From Microcoleus sp. CSU_2_2 (GTDB lineage Bacteria; Cyanobacteriota; Cyanobacteriia; Cyanobacteriales; Microcoleaceae): a stretch of DNA of 34,648 nt. Location: positions 1 through 34,648 of the forward strand of contig JAAUPI010000030.1 of NCBI GenBank assembly GCA_012035135.1, written 5' to 3'. Within the stretch, counting starts at the first letter, position 1. Each line of letters opens with the position of its first letter. A program made the position numbers and the translations under genes. Under the pieces are notes generated by a model. The model had not been told where the DNA came from. It saw only the letters and a program-made list of their open reading frames with translations, and made no database searches. Shown in pieces: positions 1 to 8,126 of this stretch.

Positions 1-98
1 TAATGGGTAATTGGTAATGGGTAATTGGTAATGGGTAATTGGTAATGGGTAATTGGTAATGGGTAATTGGTAATGGGTAATTGGTAATGGGTAATTGG
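1..98. repeat. Heptamer tandem array (STRR type), 14 units
   Basis: Seven perfect copies of the 14-mer TAATGGGTAATTGG, which is itself two related heptamers (TAATGGG + TAATTGG). The array begins at the window edge and may extend further. Heptanucleotide short tandemly repeated repetitive (STRR) sequences are a known feature of filamentous cyanobacterial genomes. No coding potential is seen. Confidence 0.9.
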
Positions 99-150
99 GA
101 ATAACAGCACGACACGAATCGACACGGATACATGGATTAATGTTTTTTAC

Positions 151-192
151 TAATGACTAATGGCTAATGACTAATGACTAATGACTAATGAC
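151..192. repeat. Heptamer tandem array TAATGAC, 6 units
   Basis: Six consecutive heptamers TAATGAC (the second is TAATGGC). The last unit touches the stop codon (192-194) of the permease gene on the minus strand, so the array abuts its coding end. The unit is related to the array at 1-98 by a few substitutions. Confidence 0.9.
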
Positions 193-1055
193 TATCCTTT
201 GACTGCACCTGCTGTTAAACCTTGAACTATGCGCCGCTGGAATACCAAAACCAGGAAAACTAAGGGCAAAGTTCCCAATACAGTAGCTGCGGCGATCGGA
301 CCATAGGGAATCTCAAATACCGACACACCGCTTAATTGAGCTGTTGCTACAGGAATAGTTTTTAGAGATTCGCGAGTCATAAATGTCAGTGCAAAAATAA
401 ACTCGTTCCAAGCCGAAATAAATGTCAAAATTCCTGTGGTCACTAAAGCGGGAAAAGTCATCGGTAGCACAATCTGCCACAGCATTTGAAAAGTGTTATA
501 TCCATCCACCTTAGCTGCATCTTCCAAATCTTTGGGTAACTGCTGAAAGAAACTCCGCATCACCAAAATAGTCAATGGCAAATTGATCGCGGTGTAAGGA
601 ATAATTAACGCTAAATAATTATTGCCTAAATTTAACGCTTTCACAATTTCCAACAGTCCCAAGAATAGCAACACCGCTGGAAAGAGAGTCACAATAGTCA
701 TAGTTGCCAGGATAATTCTCTCGCCCCACAACCGTAACCTGGCTAAAGCGTAAGCTGCGGGAGCACCTACAGCCAAACACAATAGTGTCGAAGTAATCGA
801 AACAAAAGCGCTATTTAAAATGTAGAGGGCAAAGGGGCGACGGCTGAACAAAGACAGGTAGTGGTCGAAAGTAATCCGCTTGGGAATGTAGACATTGGGA
901 ACAGCAGAAATATCTGCATTTACTTTGAAAGAAGTTAGTACCTGCCAGATAATCGGTGCGAGAAAATATGCGACAGTTAACAGCGCCGATATTGGTAAGA
1001 TTAATTGCCGGATGTCAAAGGTTTTTTGAGTAGATTGTTCGCTGGTTGGGGACAT
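192..1055 (-). CDS. CUT1-type carbohydrate ABC transporter permease (MalG-like)
   Basis: Inner-membrane permease of a binding-protein-dependent sugar importer, 287 aa, the usual length for MalG-type subunits. About six membrane segments are visible (near residues 17-40, 78-104, 115-137, 147-167, 203-225, 256-273). The cytoplasmic EAA loop that docks the ATPase lies near residues 178-199 (EDAAKVDG...LPM). It is the last gene of a minus-strand operon and starts 3 bp after the upstream permease stops. A strong Shine-Dalgarno GGAGG (1066-1070) is embedded in the end of that gene, suggesting translational coupling. The substrate cannot be read from sequence; cyanobacterial relatives include glucosylglycerol/sucrose (Ggt) and Gls-type transporters. 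Confidence 0.9.
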   Translation of the reverse strand: MSPTSEQSTQKTFDIRQLILPISALLTVAYFLAPIIWQVLTSFKVNADISAVPNVYIPKRITFDHYLSLFSRRPFALYILNSAFVSITSTLLCLAVGAPAAYALARLRLWGERIILATMTIVTLFPAVLLFLGLLEIVKALNLGNNYLALIIPYTAINLPLTILVMRSFFQQLPKDLEDAAKVDGYNTFQMLWQIVLPMTFPALVTTGILTFISAWNEFIFALTFMTRESLKTIPVATAQLSGVSVFEIPYGPIAAATVLGTLPLVFLVLVFQRRIVQGLTAGAVKG

Positions 1056-1058
1056 AAT

Positions 1059-1967
1059 TTAATTTCCTCCGGCTGCATTGACACGGGCGATCGACAACAA
1101 GTAAGCTGCGATCGCAACTGCTGCTATTAACAACAAAAAAGTACACACCACTAACGCCGCCCCGTAACCAAAGTCTAAATATCTCATTACCGTGCTGTAA
1201 ATGTAGATAGAAACCGTCTCCGTCCCCCCTGCCGGCCCCCCTCCTGTCATCACCTGAATCAAGTCAAAAATGCCGAAAGATTGAGCGAATCGAAACAGCA
1301 AAGCAATCACAATTTGTGGCATGAGCAGCGGCACGGTAACTTGACTAAAACTCTGCCATTTACTAGCACCGTCGATCGCATGAGCTTCATACAAATCAGC
1401 CGGAATTGATTGCAAGCCAGCTAATAAAAGTAAGCTGACAAACGGCGTAGTTTTCCACACATCGGCTGTAATCACTGCCATCATTGCCAACGTCGGATCT
1501 CCCAACCAACTAATACTTTTTTGAATTAATCCCAAACGCATCAAAATGTCGTTAATTATGCCGTATTGGTCGTTAAAAATCCATGCCCAAGCTACTCCCA
1601 TCAATGCAGTTGGCAGTGCCCAGGGCAGCAGCGAAATTGTCCGCACAATCCCGCGCCCTGGGAAGGATTGATTCAATACTAAGGCAATCCCCATACCGAG
1701 AATTAATTCCACTACAACAGAAGCAACGGTAAATACGGTTGTGTTGCTCAAAGTTTGCCAGAAACGCCCGTCGCCTAACATTCGGCTGTAATTAGCAAAA
1801 CCGGAAAAAACCAGTTTGAGCTCAGTACCGAGGTTTTGGGTGAATAAACTTAACCAAAAAGCGCGCAATATTGGATAAGCAAATACTAGCAGCAAAATTA
1901 TTAAAGCTGGTGTTACTAATATCCATCCGGTTCTTTGTTCGCGCTGTCGCATTGTGTCTGATTTCAT
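1059..1967 (-). CDS. CUT1-type carbohydrate ABC transporter permease (MalF-like)
   Basis: Second permease of the importer, 302 aa. It has an N-terminal membrane helix at about residues 15-36, further helices near 75-98, 110-130, 161-184, 216-236 and 268-291, and an EAA loop at about 194-215 (EAHAIDG...VPLLMP) for contact with the ATP-binding subunit. The GGGPAGGTE stretch near 242-250 is typical of MalF/UgpA-like permeases. It lies between the binding-protein gene and the MalG-like permease on the same strand. It is separated from the binding-protein gene by 260 bp filled with palindromic repeats, so the operon may be punctuated by hairpins in the transcript. Confidence 0.9.
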   Translation of the reverse strand: MKSDTMRQREQRTGWILVTPALIILLLVFAYPILRAFWLSLFTQNLGTELKLVFSGFANYSRMLGDGRFWQTLSNTTVFTVASVVVELILGMGIALVLNQSFPGRGIVRTISLLPWALPTALMGVAWAWIFNDQYGIINDILMRLGLIQKSISWLGDPTLAMMAVITADVWKTTPFVSLLLLAGLQSIPADLYEAHAIDGASKWQSFSQVTVPLLMPQIVIALLFRFAQSFGIFDLIQVMTGGGPAGGTETVSIYIYSTVMRYLDFGYGAALVVCTFLLLIAAVAIAAYLLSIARVNAAGGN

Positions 1968-1980
1968 ATTTTTTACCTTG

Positions 1981-2205
1981 TACGGTATCTGGTATGGTGC
2001 GTCGCTGCTAGATTTTCGAGCTTGTTTGAGATTGTAGGAAGGCGACGCACCCTACGGTATTTGGTATGGTGCGTCGCTGCTAGATTTGCGAGTTTGTTGG
2101 AGATTGTCTGTGGTGACGCACCCTACGGTATCTGGTATGGTGCGTCGCTGCTAGATTTGCGAGTTTGTTGGAGATTGTAGGAAGGCGACGCACCCTACGG
2201 TATCT
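1981..2205. repeat. Triplicated palindromic repeat (GGTGCGTCGC arms)
   Basis: Three tandem copies with a period of 71-72 bp. Each has 10-bp inverted arms GGTGCGTCGC / GCGACGCACC: arms at 1996-2005/2042-2051, 2068-2077/2113-2122 (one mismatch) and 2139-2148/2185-2194. The right arm is followed by CTACGGTAT. Related single or paired copies occur at 23059-23186 and 29529-29587. The block lies between the binding protein and its first permease and would form stable hairpins in the operon mRNA. Confidence 0.9.
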
Positions 2206-2227
2206 GGTGCTGTCAACTGTCCACTGT

Positions 2228-3547
2228 TTATGAAACTTTGGCTTGTTTGAAACTGCCTAATAAATTGCGAGTTTCGCTAGCAGCTACTTTCATTGCTTTT
2301 TCTGAACTCATTCTTCCGGTAAAAGCAGCACTCAAATATCGTTGCAAAATATCAGAAGCTTGAGCGTATTGAGCGATCGCAGGCCGTAAAGCCGACTTTT
2401 CTACTACTTTGAGAAGTTGAGGATAGTGCGGATATTTGCTCACAATCTTTGGATCTAAAAACAGAGATTTGTAACTGGGAACTAACCCGGTTTCTAAAAT
2501 AAATTTGCGTTGGGTTTCCTCGCTAGTTAGGTATTGAATGGCTTTCCATGCTTCCTCTGGATGTTTTGAGGTTTTGGCAATTCCCCAGCCCCAGCCACCC
2601 AAACAGGAACCGCCTTGTTGACCGACACTGCTGAGCATTGGTGCGATCGCAATTTTGCCTTTAACTTTCGATCCTTCCATATTTGCTAGCCTCCAAACAT
2701 AGGGCCAGTTGCGCAAGAAAAGCGATTTGCCACTTTGAAACAATAGTCTGGTGTCTTCTTCACCGTAGGTACTGACACCAGCAGGAGAAATGCCAGAAGC
2801 GATCGTATTTTTCAGAAATTCTACTGCTTTAATTGCCTCCGGTTTATCTAGCCCAACTTCCAAGGTTTGAGGGTTGACCCAAAAGCCACCGAAGCCAGCC
2901 AGTACCTCGACAAACATCGCCGATACTCCCTCATATTGTCTGCCTTGCCAGACATAACCCCAAGTAGTTTTTCCCTGTTTTTGGAAGTTTTGAGAGATGT
3001 TTGCCATCTCTTCAAAAGTTTGGGGCGGTTTAATTCCAGCTTGTTCTAAAATGTCTTTGCGATAATAGAGCATTCCCGCATCAGAAGCGTGGGGTATGCG
3101 GTAAAGTTTGCCTCGATACCGCCCGCCTTCGATGTTACCTTTAACAAATTTTGACAGTTGTTCGGGGGGAATTTTGTTTGTCAAATCGAGCACCCACCCG
3201 GCGGCGGCAAATTTGGGAACCCAGACAATATCCATGTTGATGATGTCGTAGGGCGAATCGCCTAACAGAAAGGCAGATGTGTAAAGATTTTCTACGAGGT
3301 TGCTATCAAATGGCCCTTCGATCAGGTTGATGCGAATATCTGGATTTTTTTGTTCAAATTCTTTGACGAAGGGCTTCCAGTTCACAATGTCTTGCCCCTG
3401 CATTAACATTGTCAGTACGACTGGCTGCTTGGTGAGGGCTGGGAGAATAAATAGAAATAAGATGGCAGCTAGGGTGAGGGCGAATAACGCTAGAAAAGTG
3501 GGTCGCTTTTGCCACCGAAACACAGGCGGGGAGTTGATTTTTGGCAT
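2228..3547 (-). CDS. Extracellular sugar/solute-binding protein of ABC importer
   Basis: Periplasmic binding protein of the SBP_bac_1 (MalE-like) family, 439 aa. A hydrophobic N-terminal segment at about residues 18-40 acts as signal sequence or membrane anchor; there is no lipobox cysteine after it. The body opens with a strand and FVKEFEQKNPDI, the usual start of the first lobe, and contains family features such as YRIPHASDAGMLYYRKD and SSEKAMK near the C-terminus. It is the first gene of the importer operon. No ATP-binding (MsmK/GgtA-type) gene is in the window, as is common for CUT1 systems that share an ATPase encoded elsewhere. No ligand can be assigned. Confidence 0.88.
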   Translation of the reverse strand: MPKINSPPVFRWQKRPTFLALFALTLAAILFLFILPALTKQPVVLTMLMQGQDIVNWKPFVKEFEQKNPDIRINLIEGPFDSNLVENLYTSAFLLGDSPYDIINMDIVWVPKFAAAGWVLDLTNKIPPEQLSKFVKGNIEGGRYRGKLYRIPHASDAGMLYYRKDILEQAGIKPPQTFEEMANISQNFQKQGKTTWGYVWQGRQYEGVSAMFVEVLAGFGGFWVNPQTLEVGLDKPEAIKAVEFLKNTIASGISPAGVSTYGEEDTRLLFQSGKSLFLRNWPYVWRLANMEGSKVKGKIAIAPMLSSVGQQGGSCLGGWGWGIAKTSKHPEEAWKAIQYLTSEETQRKFILETGLVPSYKSLFLDPKIVSKYPHYPQLLKVVEKSALRPAIAQYAQASDILQRYLSAAFTGRMSSEKAMKVAASETRNLLGSFKQAKVS

Positions 3548-4110
3548 GAGGTTTGGAGAAATAGAATTGGACGATCTCTACTTCTCTCATAACTTGCTTT
3601 CTGTTGTTTCGCGGGATTTAGCGAGTTTGTGCAATAAAAATTTAAGTTAACTTAAGCTTACTTAATAATGTAGGAGTGCAGAGTGCAAAATAGGATTTAG
3701 TTAGCTATTTTGGAAGTTAAATATACATCTATCTACAGACAGATATTGAGATATTCCACAGTCCTTCCGATCCCCCTAATATCAAATCTGGCTGCATCTG
3801 AATTAATATTACCCACGATCGGGAAACGGCACTGCCGTGTCCTCCGTTGCTTCGACTACAAGCGATATTTATGATGAATTTAAGCCTTAAGTTGACACAA
3901 ATAGGCACTGCCACTATCCCTACCTGTAGCTGGTTTCTCAACATAAAAAACACCGCTCCTCAAAATAGGAGAACGGTGTATAGGGGGTGTTATGGGTTGT
4001 TGTCTGAAAATAACCCTAACAAATCATCAGGTTGAGTGTCTAGGCCTTGTGATGGTTGAAAAATTGGCACAGACCTACGGGATCGCCCCCCGATCGATCG
4101 GCCATTGCTG
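3548..4110. other. Intergenic region, no supported gene
   Basis: About 560 bp between two minus-strand genes. It holds the upstream region of the solute-binding-protein gene and the terminator of the DUF4912 gene (3942-3979). Short reading frames here show no family resemblance or credible ribosome sites. Confidence 0.6.
3942..3979 (-). terminator. Intrinsic terminator downstream of the DUF4912 gene
   Basis: Inverted repeat ACACCG-CTCCT (3950-3960) / AGGAG-AA-CGGTGT (3967-3979), with a 2-nt bulge and a 6-nt loop. Read on the minus strand the stem is followed by a T-rich run (TTTTTT, the A-run at about 3945-3950 on plus). It lies about 130 nt after the stop of the minus-strand DUF4912 gene, the expected orientation. 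Confidence 0.7.
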
Positions 4111-5370
4111 TTAGCCCAACCATTCAACAACCGCATCTTCCTTAGTATTTGTGCGACGTTCAGGGGTTTCGCGGTTGAATTTCATGTGGATGGCGCGGTT
4201 TTGTTCGCCATCTGCGGCGACTGCAAAAATCGGATAGTCGATTAAGCCATCTTGGAAAGACATCTGGAAGCGGAAAGTGCCGTCAGCATTGAGTTTGATC
4301 GGCTGTCCGCCCACATAGACGGTAGCGTCGGGCTCAGTGGCGCCGTAGACGATCAGTTCGGCATCAGCAACTAACCAGAATTGGCGAGGGCGCATCGGGG
4401 CAGCGAAGCCAACTCCAGACATACCCACACCAGACATCGTGAGGCCGGACATGGTGGGAACTGCCCACATTCCAACGCCGGAGGGGAAGACGTAGGAGCT
4501 CAAAGCTTGTTCGTGGATGCCAACTTGTTGGACGGAACCGGCGACGTGCTGCATGGAACCGAAGATGGAACCAGCGACGCGCATGGCTTCGGCAGATTCT
4601 GCCATACCGAAGATTTGTTCGTAGATGGCGTTGCCGGTACCGTAAGCTGCACCTGCTGCTGCTTCTGCGATTTTCTTGCTGGGAGGAACCAGTTCGGCGA
4701 AGGTTTTGCCACGCAAGTCTTCTTCCCAGTCGAGGGTGATGAATTGGTCTTCGATCCAGTCGCTGGGATAAACGGGGGGGACGCGGACTTCGGCCGATCG
4801 CGCTAACACCAACCAGCGGCCATCGGCGCAGCGGTAGCCGATGTCGATCGCATAATCGCGATCGCTGACTGGGATTGGCACGTACCATTCGCGGGCGAGT
4901 TCGTCGCAGGGATATTCTTGGATGCTGTGCGGGCTTTGGGTGTCGAGGTTAACATCTGTAACGTCATAGATCCGCAGGGCGAGTTGCTGTCCACCTTGGC
5001 GGCGCATTTCTTGTTTGCGATCGTTCGGGATATCCCAGTAGGTGTAAGCCCATTCGGGGTCGCGGGGCATCAAAACCACGCGGCTTTCGCCGTAACCATT
5101 GGGCAAATCTGCTAAACCTTCATCGACAGACGCGAGAGAACCGCCTGTTTTATCTTCTTGACCTAGTTCAAATTTTGCTGCTTCCACTGCTTCCTGTGCC
5201 TCTAATTTACGAGATGGGGTGTATGTAAATTTGGTACGTTGAATTTCTTGAATTGATGCCAGGAGTTGCGACTTGCGCATCCGGCTATAGCGAGAGACTC
5301 CACATTCGCTAGCAACTCTGCGCAGTTGCCGCAAAGTCATCTCTTCTAATGGTGGGCGTTCTTTGACCAT
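4111..5370 (-). CDS. DUF4912 domain protein with N-terminal Rho-N/SAP-like domain
   Basis: 419-aa soluble protein. Residues about 9-45 (TLRQLRRVASECGVS...) resemble the Rho termination factor N-terminal/SAP-like helix-extended-loop-helix nucleic-acid-binding fold. Residues about 90-215 carry a DUF4912-type region with RDPEWAYTYWDIP and W-rich beta segments. A small Gly/Met-rich stretch follows at about 309-327 (TMSGLTMSGVGMSGVGF), then a second beta-rich domain to the end. DUF4912 proteins are widespread in cyanobacteria with unknown function. The start is supported by GAGGA (5381-5385 on plus as TCCTC) about 10 nt upstream. It is a single-gene unit with a terminator at 3942-3979. Confidence 0.82.
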   Translation of the reverse strand: MVKERPPLEEMTLRQLRRVASECGVSRYSRMRKSQLLASIQEIQRTKFTYTPSRKLEAQEAVEAAKFELGQEDKTGGSLASVDEGLADLPNGYGESRVVLMPRDPEWAYTYWDIPNDRKQEMRRQGGQQLALRIYDVTDVNLDTQSPHSIQEYPCDELAREWYVPIPVSDRDYAIDIGYRCADGRWLVLARSAEVRVPPVYPSDWIEDQFITLDWEEDLRGKTFAELVPPSKKIAEAAAGAAYGTGNAIYEQIFGMAESAEAMRVAGSIFGSMQHVAGSVQQVGIHEQALSSYVFPSGVGMWAVPTMSGLTMSGVGMSGVGFAAPMRPRQFWLVADAELIVYGATEPDATVYVGGQPIKLNADGTFRFQMSFQDGLIDYPIFAVAADGEQNRAIHMKFNRETPERRTNTKEDAVVEWLG

Positions 5371-6030
5371 GAGTTTGTTCTCCTCTAATTTTGGATGGCG
5401 GGTTAGATTTTTTTTAGTAACACTTAATCATGTTGACTTTTTGAGTAACGAAACTCTTTTAATTGCAAATATGCTGGAGCTTCGGCATCTCTCTAACCTT
5501 TGAAGCCTTGCTTGTTTTCACTTAGTTGAGTCCCCAATTCAGGGGCTATAACTTGTTGGCTTCGGTGCGCTACATCCGGTCTAACTAAAAGCTTTCCCCT
5601 CGATTCTTGATTGACAAGACCGATTTAGTGAGTGCGATTGATGCTACTACCAACGCTGTCGATCGCAGCTCGCACGCTCCTTGACTCGCAGAAATGTTTA
5701 ATCACAACATTTCTTTGGGATCGCTTTGTCATGACTCAATATTGCAGGCAATTTCCGGTCTGGTCAAGGGGTCTTTTGCCTCAATCGTGGGTACTTATAC
5801 GCATTTTAGTGTGTTTGGGGATCAATATGTCATGAAATATTGACATATTGCGAGTTTGGGGGATCGGTGTCGAGACTAATGTTATGGTTTGATGACATAT
5901 TGGGATAGAGGGTGCTGTTGATGGGTTTGGAGGGTGGGTGGATGGGGGCGATCTTTTAGAATATGTATGTCACACTCCGACTCAAGAAACCGGGTTTTTA
6001 CCGAATCTGCGATGCTCTAACGAATTGACC
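5371..6030. other. Intergenic region with operator-like palindromes
   Basis: About 660 bp without a supported gene. It contains the 5' region of the DUF4912 gene, a small CCCC-loop-GGGG hairpin near 5533-5546, the TGACATATTG palindrome cluster (5823-5902), and a single arm of the AAACCGGGTTTTT repeat family near 5985-6000. A 67-codon plus-strand frame at 5632-5835 has no recognisable features and was not called. Confidence 0.6.
5823..5902. repeat. Palindrome CAATATGTCA-N8-TGACATATTG plus third half-site
   Basis: Perfect 10-bp inverted repeat at 5823-5832 / 5841-5850 with an 8-nt spacer. A third direct copy of the half-site TGACATATTG lies at 5893-5902. The geometry resembles a dimeric regulator's operator with an auxiliary half-site, but there is no proven regulator. 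The nearest gene start is the DUF4912 gene about 450 bp away. Confidence 0.5.
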
Positions 6031-6699
6031 CTAGGGATGAATCTGACTCAAAATGACTCTCAACCGATCGTAATCATCCTTCAGTAAAACACTCAAACTT
6101 CTCCCCGCTTCCACCAACCACGATCGATCGCGCATCCGCAACTGATAAATCTCCCGAATCGCTGCCGCCGTCAGCGCATCCACTGGCGCATTAGCCACTC
6201 CCAGCAACGTTCTCAAAAAATCCAACTGCGCGCTAAAATCAATCACCTCATCGGGTTCGCAGTGATATACTGCCTGGTGAATTTGTGGTGGCCGCGGCGG
6301 GAGATACTGATAAATCTGACCTCTCGACTCCCCGTGTCCGTTCAACTTTTCTGGCGGCGTCTCAAACCCCACAATTGCTACTCGAAACTCTGTTTTTAGC
6401 ATCGCAAAAATCTGTGGCTGTTCTTCCCGCAACTCTGCTAGCGACAAACCCAAAGCCCGAGCTCTGTGTACCGAGTCGATCGGGCTAGTTGTCGCGTAAT
6501 AAACCACGCCATAAATTTGATTTTTTGACTCTTCATCCTCGGCTTTTACCCAACTGCCAAAAGGTGGCATCACCGGAAAACTCAAATCTTCCGGTTCCAA
6601 ACACTGAGCCAAAAACTCCGAAGTTGCCGTCTCGATTACCTCAGCAATGCGATCGGGATGACGTTCTTTTGTAGCAAATTGGGGTAAAGGTAAGCGCAT
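6031..6699 (-). CDS. Conserved cyanobacterial protein, probable HAS-barrel domain
   Basis: 222-aa soluble protein starting MRLPLPQFATKERHP. The N-terminal ~100 residues (FLAQCLEPED..., FGSWVKAED, YGVVYYATTSPIDS) match my recollection of cyanobacterial proteins annotated as HAS-barrel (HerA-ATP synthase barrel) proteins. The second half is predicted helical and has no catalytic motif that I recognise. It begins 30 bp after ndhS on the same strand, so the two genes probably form one transcription unit. The conserved-protein call is firm; the HAS-barrel label is from memory of the family and function is unknown. Confidence 0.65.
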   Translation of the reverse strand: MRLPLPQFATKERHPDRIAEVIETATSEFLAQCLEPEDLSFPVMPPFGSWVKAEDEESKNQIYGVVYYATTSPIDSVHRARALGLSLAELREEQPQIFAMLKTEFRVAIVGFETPPEKLNGHGESRGQIYQYLPPRPPQIHQAVYHCEPDEVIDFSAQLDFLRTLLGVANAPVDALTAAAIREIYQLRMRDRSWLVEAGRSLSVLLKDDYDRLRVILSQIHP

Positions 6700-6729
6700 A
6701 AGCTGCTACGCATCTAAAGTATCTGTTAA

Positions 6730-6921
6730 CTACTTAGCACGACCAGCCGTAGCATCCACCAGTTCTAACTGCGACAGCCGAAACGTAATCAACTTGTCCC
6801 AGTTGCCACCTTCAAACAGCACCGCCGCTTTCCCGTCGGTAACTCGCTGGACAAGTCCTTGAAATCCGTAGTAAATCTCGACCTTATCTTTAACTCGAAC
6901 TGCCGAACCTGGAAAAATCAT
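6730..6921 (-). CDS. ndhS: NAD(P)H dehydrogenase-like complex 1 subunit S
   Basis: 63-aa subunit of the cyanobacterial NDH-1 complex, peripheral on the thylakoid/cytoplasmic face. NdhS has an SH3-like fold and contributes to ferredoxin binding in cyclic electron flow and respiration. The sequence is diagnostic: [20 protein letters not shown] followed by [17 protein letters not shown] matches the compact family along its whole length, which is normally only about 60-70 aa. It is the first gene of a two-gene minus-strand unit with the HAS-barrel-like gene 30 bp downstream. Known family function; assignment by motif recognition. Confidence 0.93.
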   Translation of the reverse strand: MIFPGSAVRVKDKVEIYYGFQGLVQRVTDGKAAVLFEGGNWDKLITFRLSQLELVDATAGRAK

Positions 6922-7055
6922 AATTTTTTGAATTTGATGTTTGCTTTTTATAGCTTACCGTTTCTTTGCGATCGGGACTTGATGCTAAAACGCGAGGCAA
7001 AGTCTCTGGATATGGGTTCCCAGGCAGTGCCTAGGAACCAGACTGCGAGAATTTT

Positions 7056-8126
7056 TTAGGCTAAGGCTGCTACAGAAACTTTACCCGCAATTCGTCCCGC
7101 GATCGCCCGCAACTCCCTCGCCGAAGCTGAACCCGGTTGCCCCGCTACGATCGGCACCCCTGTATCGCCCCCTTCCCGCAAAGGAATTTCCAGCGGAATG
7201 CAGCCCAACAGTGGCACTCCCAACTCCGCCGCCGTCTTTTCCCCGCCACCGGAACCGAAAATATCGTACTGTTTGTCCGGCATATCCGGCGGCACGAAAT
7301 AACTCATATTTTCCACAATCCCCAGCACCGGCACTCCCAACTGCTGGAACATCTTTAACCCCTTGCGAGAGTCCAACAAAGCCACTGTTTGCGGCGTTGT
7401 CACAATTACCACACCCGCCATTGGTACTGCTTGGGCCATCGTCAATTGCGCGTCTCCAGTACCCGGAGGCATATCTACAATTAAATAGTCTAAATCGCCC
7501 CAATTCACTTGGTAGAGAAACTGCCGGATGATTCCGTTCAGCATCGGGCCGCGCCAAATTACTGGTTGGTCTTTGTCAATTAAAAACGCCATCGACACCA
7601 ATTTGACGCCGTAATTGAACGCCGGTTCCAGACTTTCCCCGTTTTTTCCCTCCTTAACCATGACTTTAGCCTCCCCCAAACCGAGCATCGTCGGGTCGTT
7701 GGGCCCATAAATATCTGCATCCAGCAAACCCACCTTAGCGCCAGTTTGCGCCAGCGCTACAGCCACATTTACCGCCACTGTGCTTTTGCCAACGCCACCC
7801 TTGCCGCTGGAAATTGCCACAATATTTTTAACGCCTTCAATGCCCTGGCGATCGACCACTCCCTTTTGCTGCGGTGTTTCGGCTGTCACCTCTACAGACA
7901 CTTTTTCGACTCCCGGCAATTGCTTCACCGCTTTTTGACAGTCTTCAACAATAAATTCTCGCAGCGGACAAGCAGGCGTTGTCAGCACTAAAGTAAAGCT
8001 GACGTTGCTGCCGTCAATTTTGACATTGCGGATCATGTTCAATTCCACCAAACTCTTTTGGAGTTCGGGGTCTTGCACCGGTCGGAGGATGTCTAAGACT
8101 GAACTAATATCGAGTGTGTTAGGCAT
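7056..8126 (-). CDS. mrp: Mrp/ApbC-family P-loop ATPase, iron-sulfur cluster carrier
   Basis: 356 aa from the MPNTLDISSVLDILRPVQDP start. The N-terminal ~95 residues form a MIP18 (DUF59)-like domain. A deviant Walker A SGKGGVGKS follows, then DADIYGPN (switch I) and VDMPPGTGD (Walker B/switch II), all typical of Mrp/NBP35 proteins that bind and transfer Fe-S clusters. A longer frame is open to 8297, but homologues begin at the MPNTLD methionine (8126) and the extra 57 residues look non-coding. No CxxC pair is obvious at the C-terminus, although Mrp proteins vary here. It is divergent from hemF, separated by 316 bp. Confidence 0.92.
   Translation of the reverse strand: MPNTLDISSVLDILRPVQDPELQKSLVELNMIRNVKIDGSNVSFTLVLTTPACPLREFIVEDCQKAVKQLPGVEKVSVEVTAETPQQKGVVDRQGIEGVKNIVAISSGKGGVGKSTVAVNVAVALAQTGAKVGLLDADIYGPNDPTMLGLGEAKVMVKEGKNGESLEPAFNYGVKLVSMAFLIDKDQPVIWRGPMLNGIIRQFLYQVNWGDLDYLIVDMPPGTGDAQLTMAQAVPMAGVVIVTTPQTVALLDSRKGLKMFQQLGVPVLGIVENMSYFVPPDMPDKQYDIFGSGGGEKTAAELGVPLLGCIPLEIPLREGGDTGVPIVAGQPGSASARELRAIAGRIAGKVSVAALA

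Noticed and set aside
1-98. CRISPR-like array
   Set aside because: Units are contiguous heptamers with no spacers, and no cas genes are present; this is a simple tandem array.
3300-3650. Plus-strand frames over the binding-protein start
   Set aside because: Antisense shadows of the minus-strand binding-protein gene and its leader.
5632-5835. 67-codon plus-strand frame
   Set aside because: No recognisable homology, poor start context, and it lies in a gap with regulatory-type palindromes.
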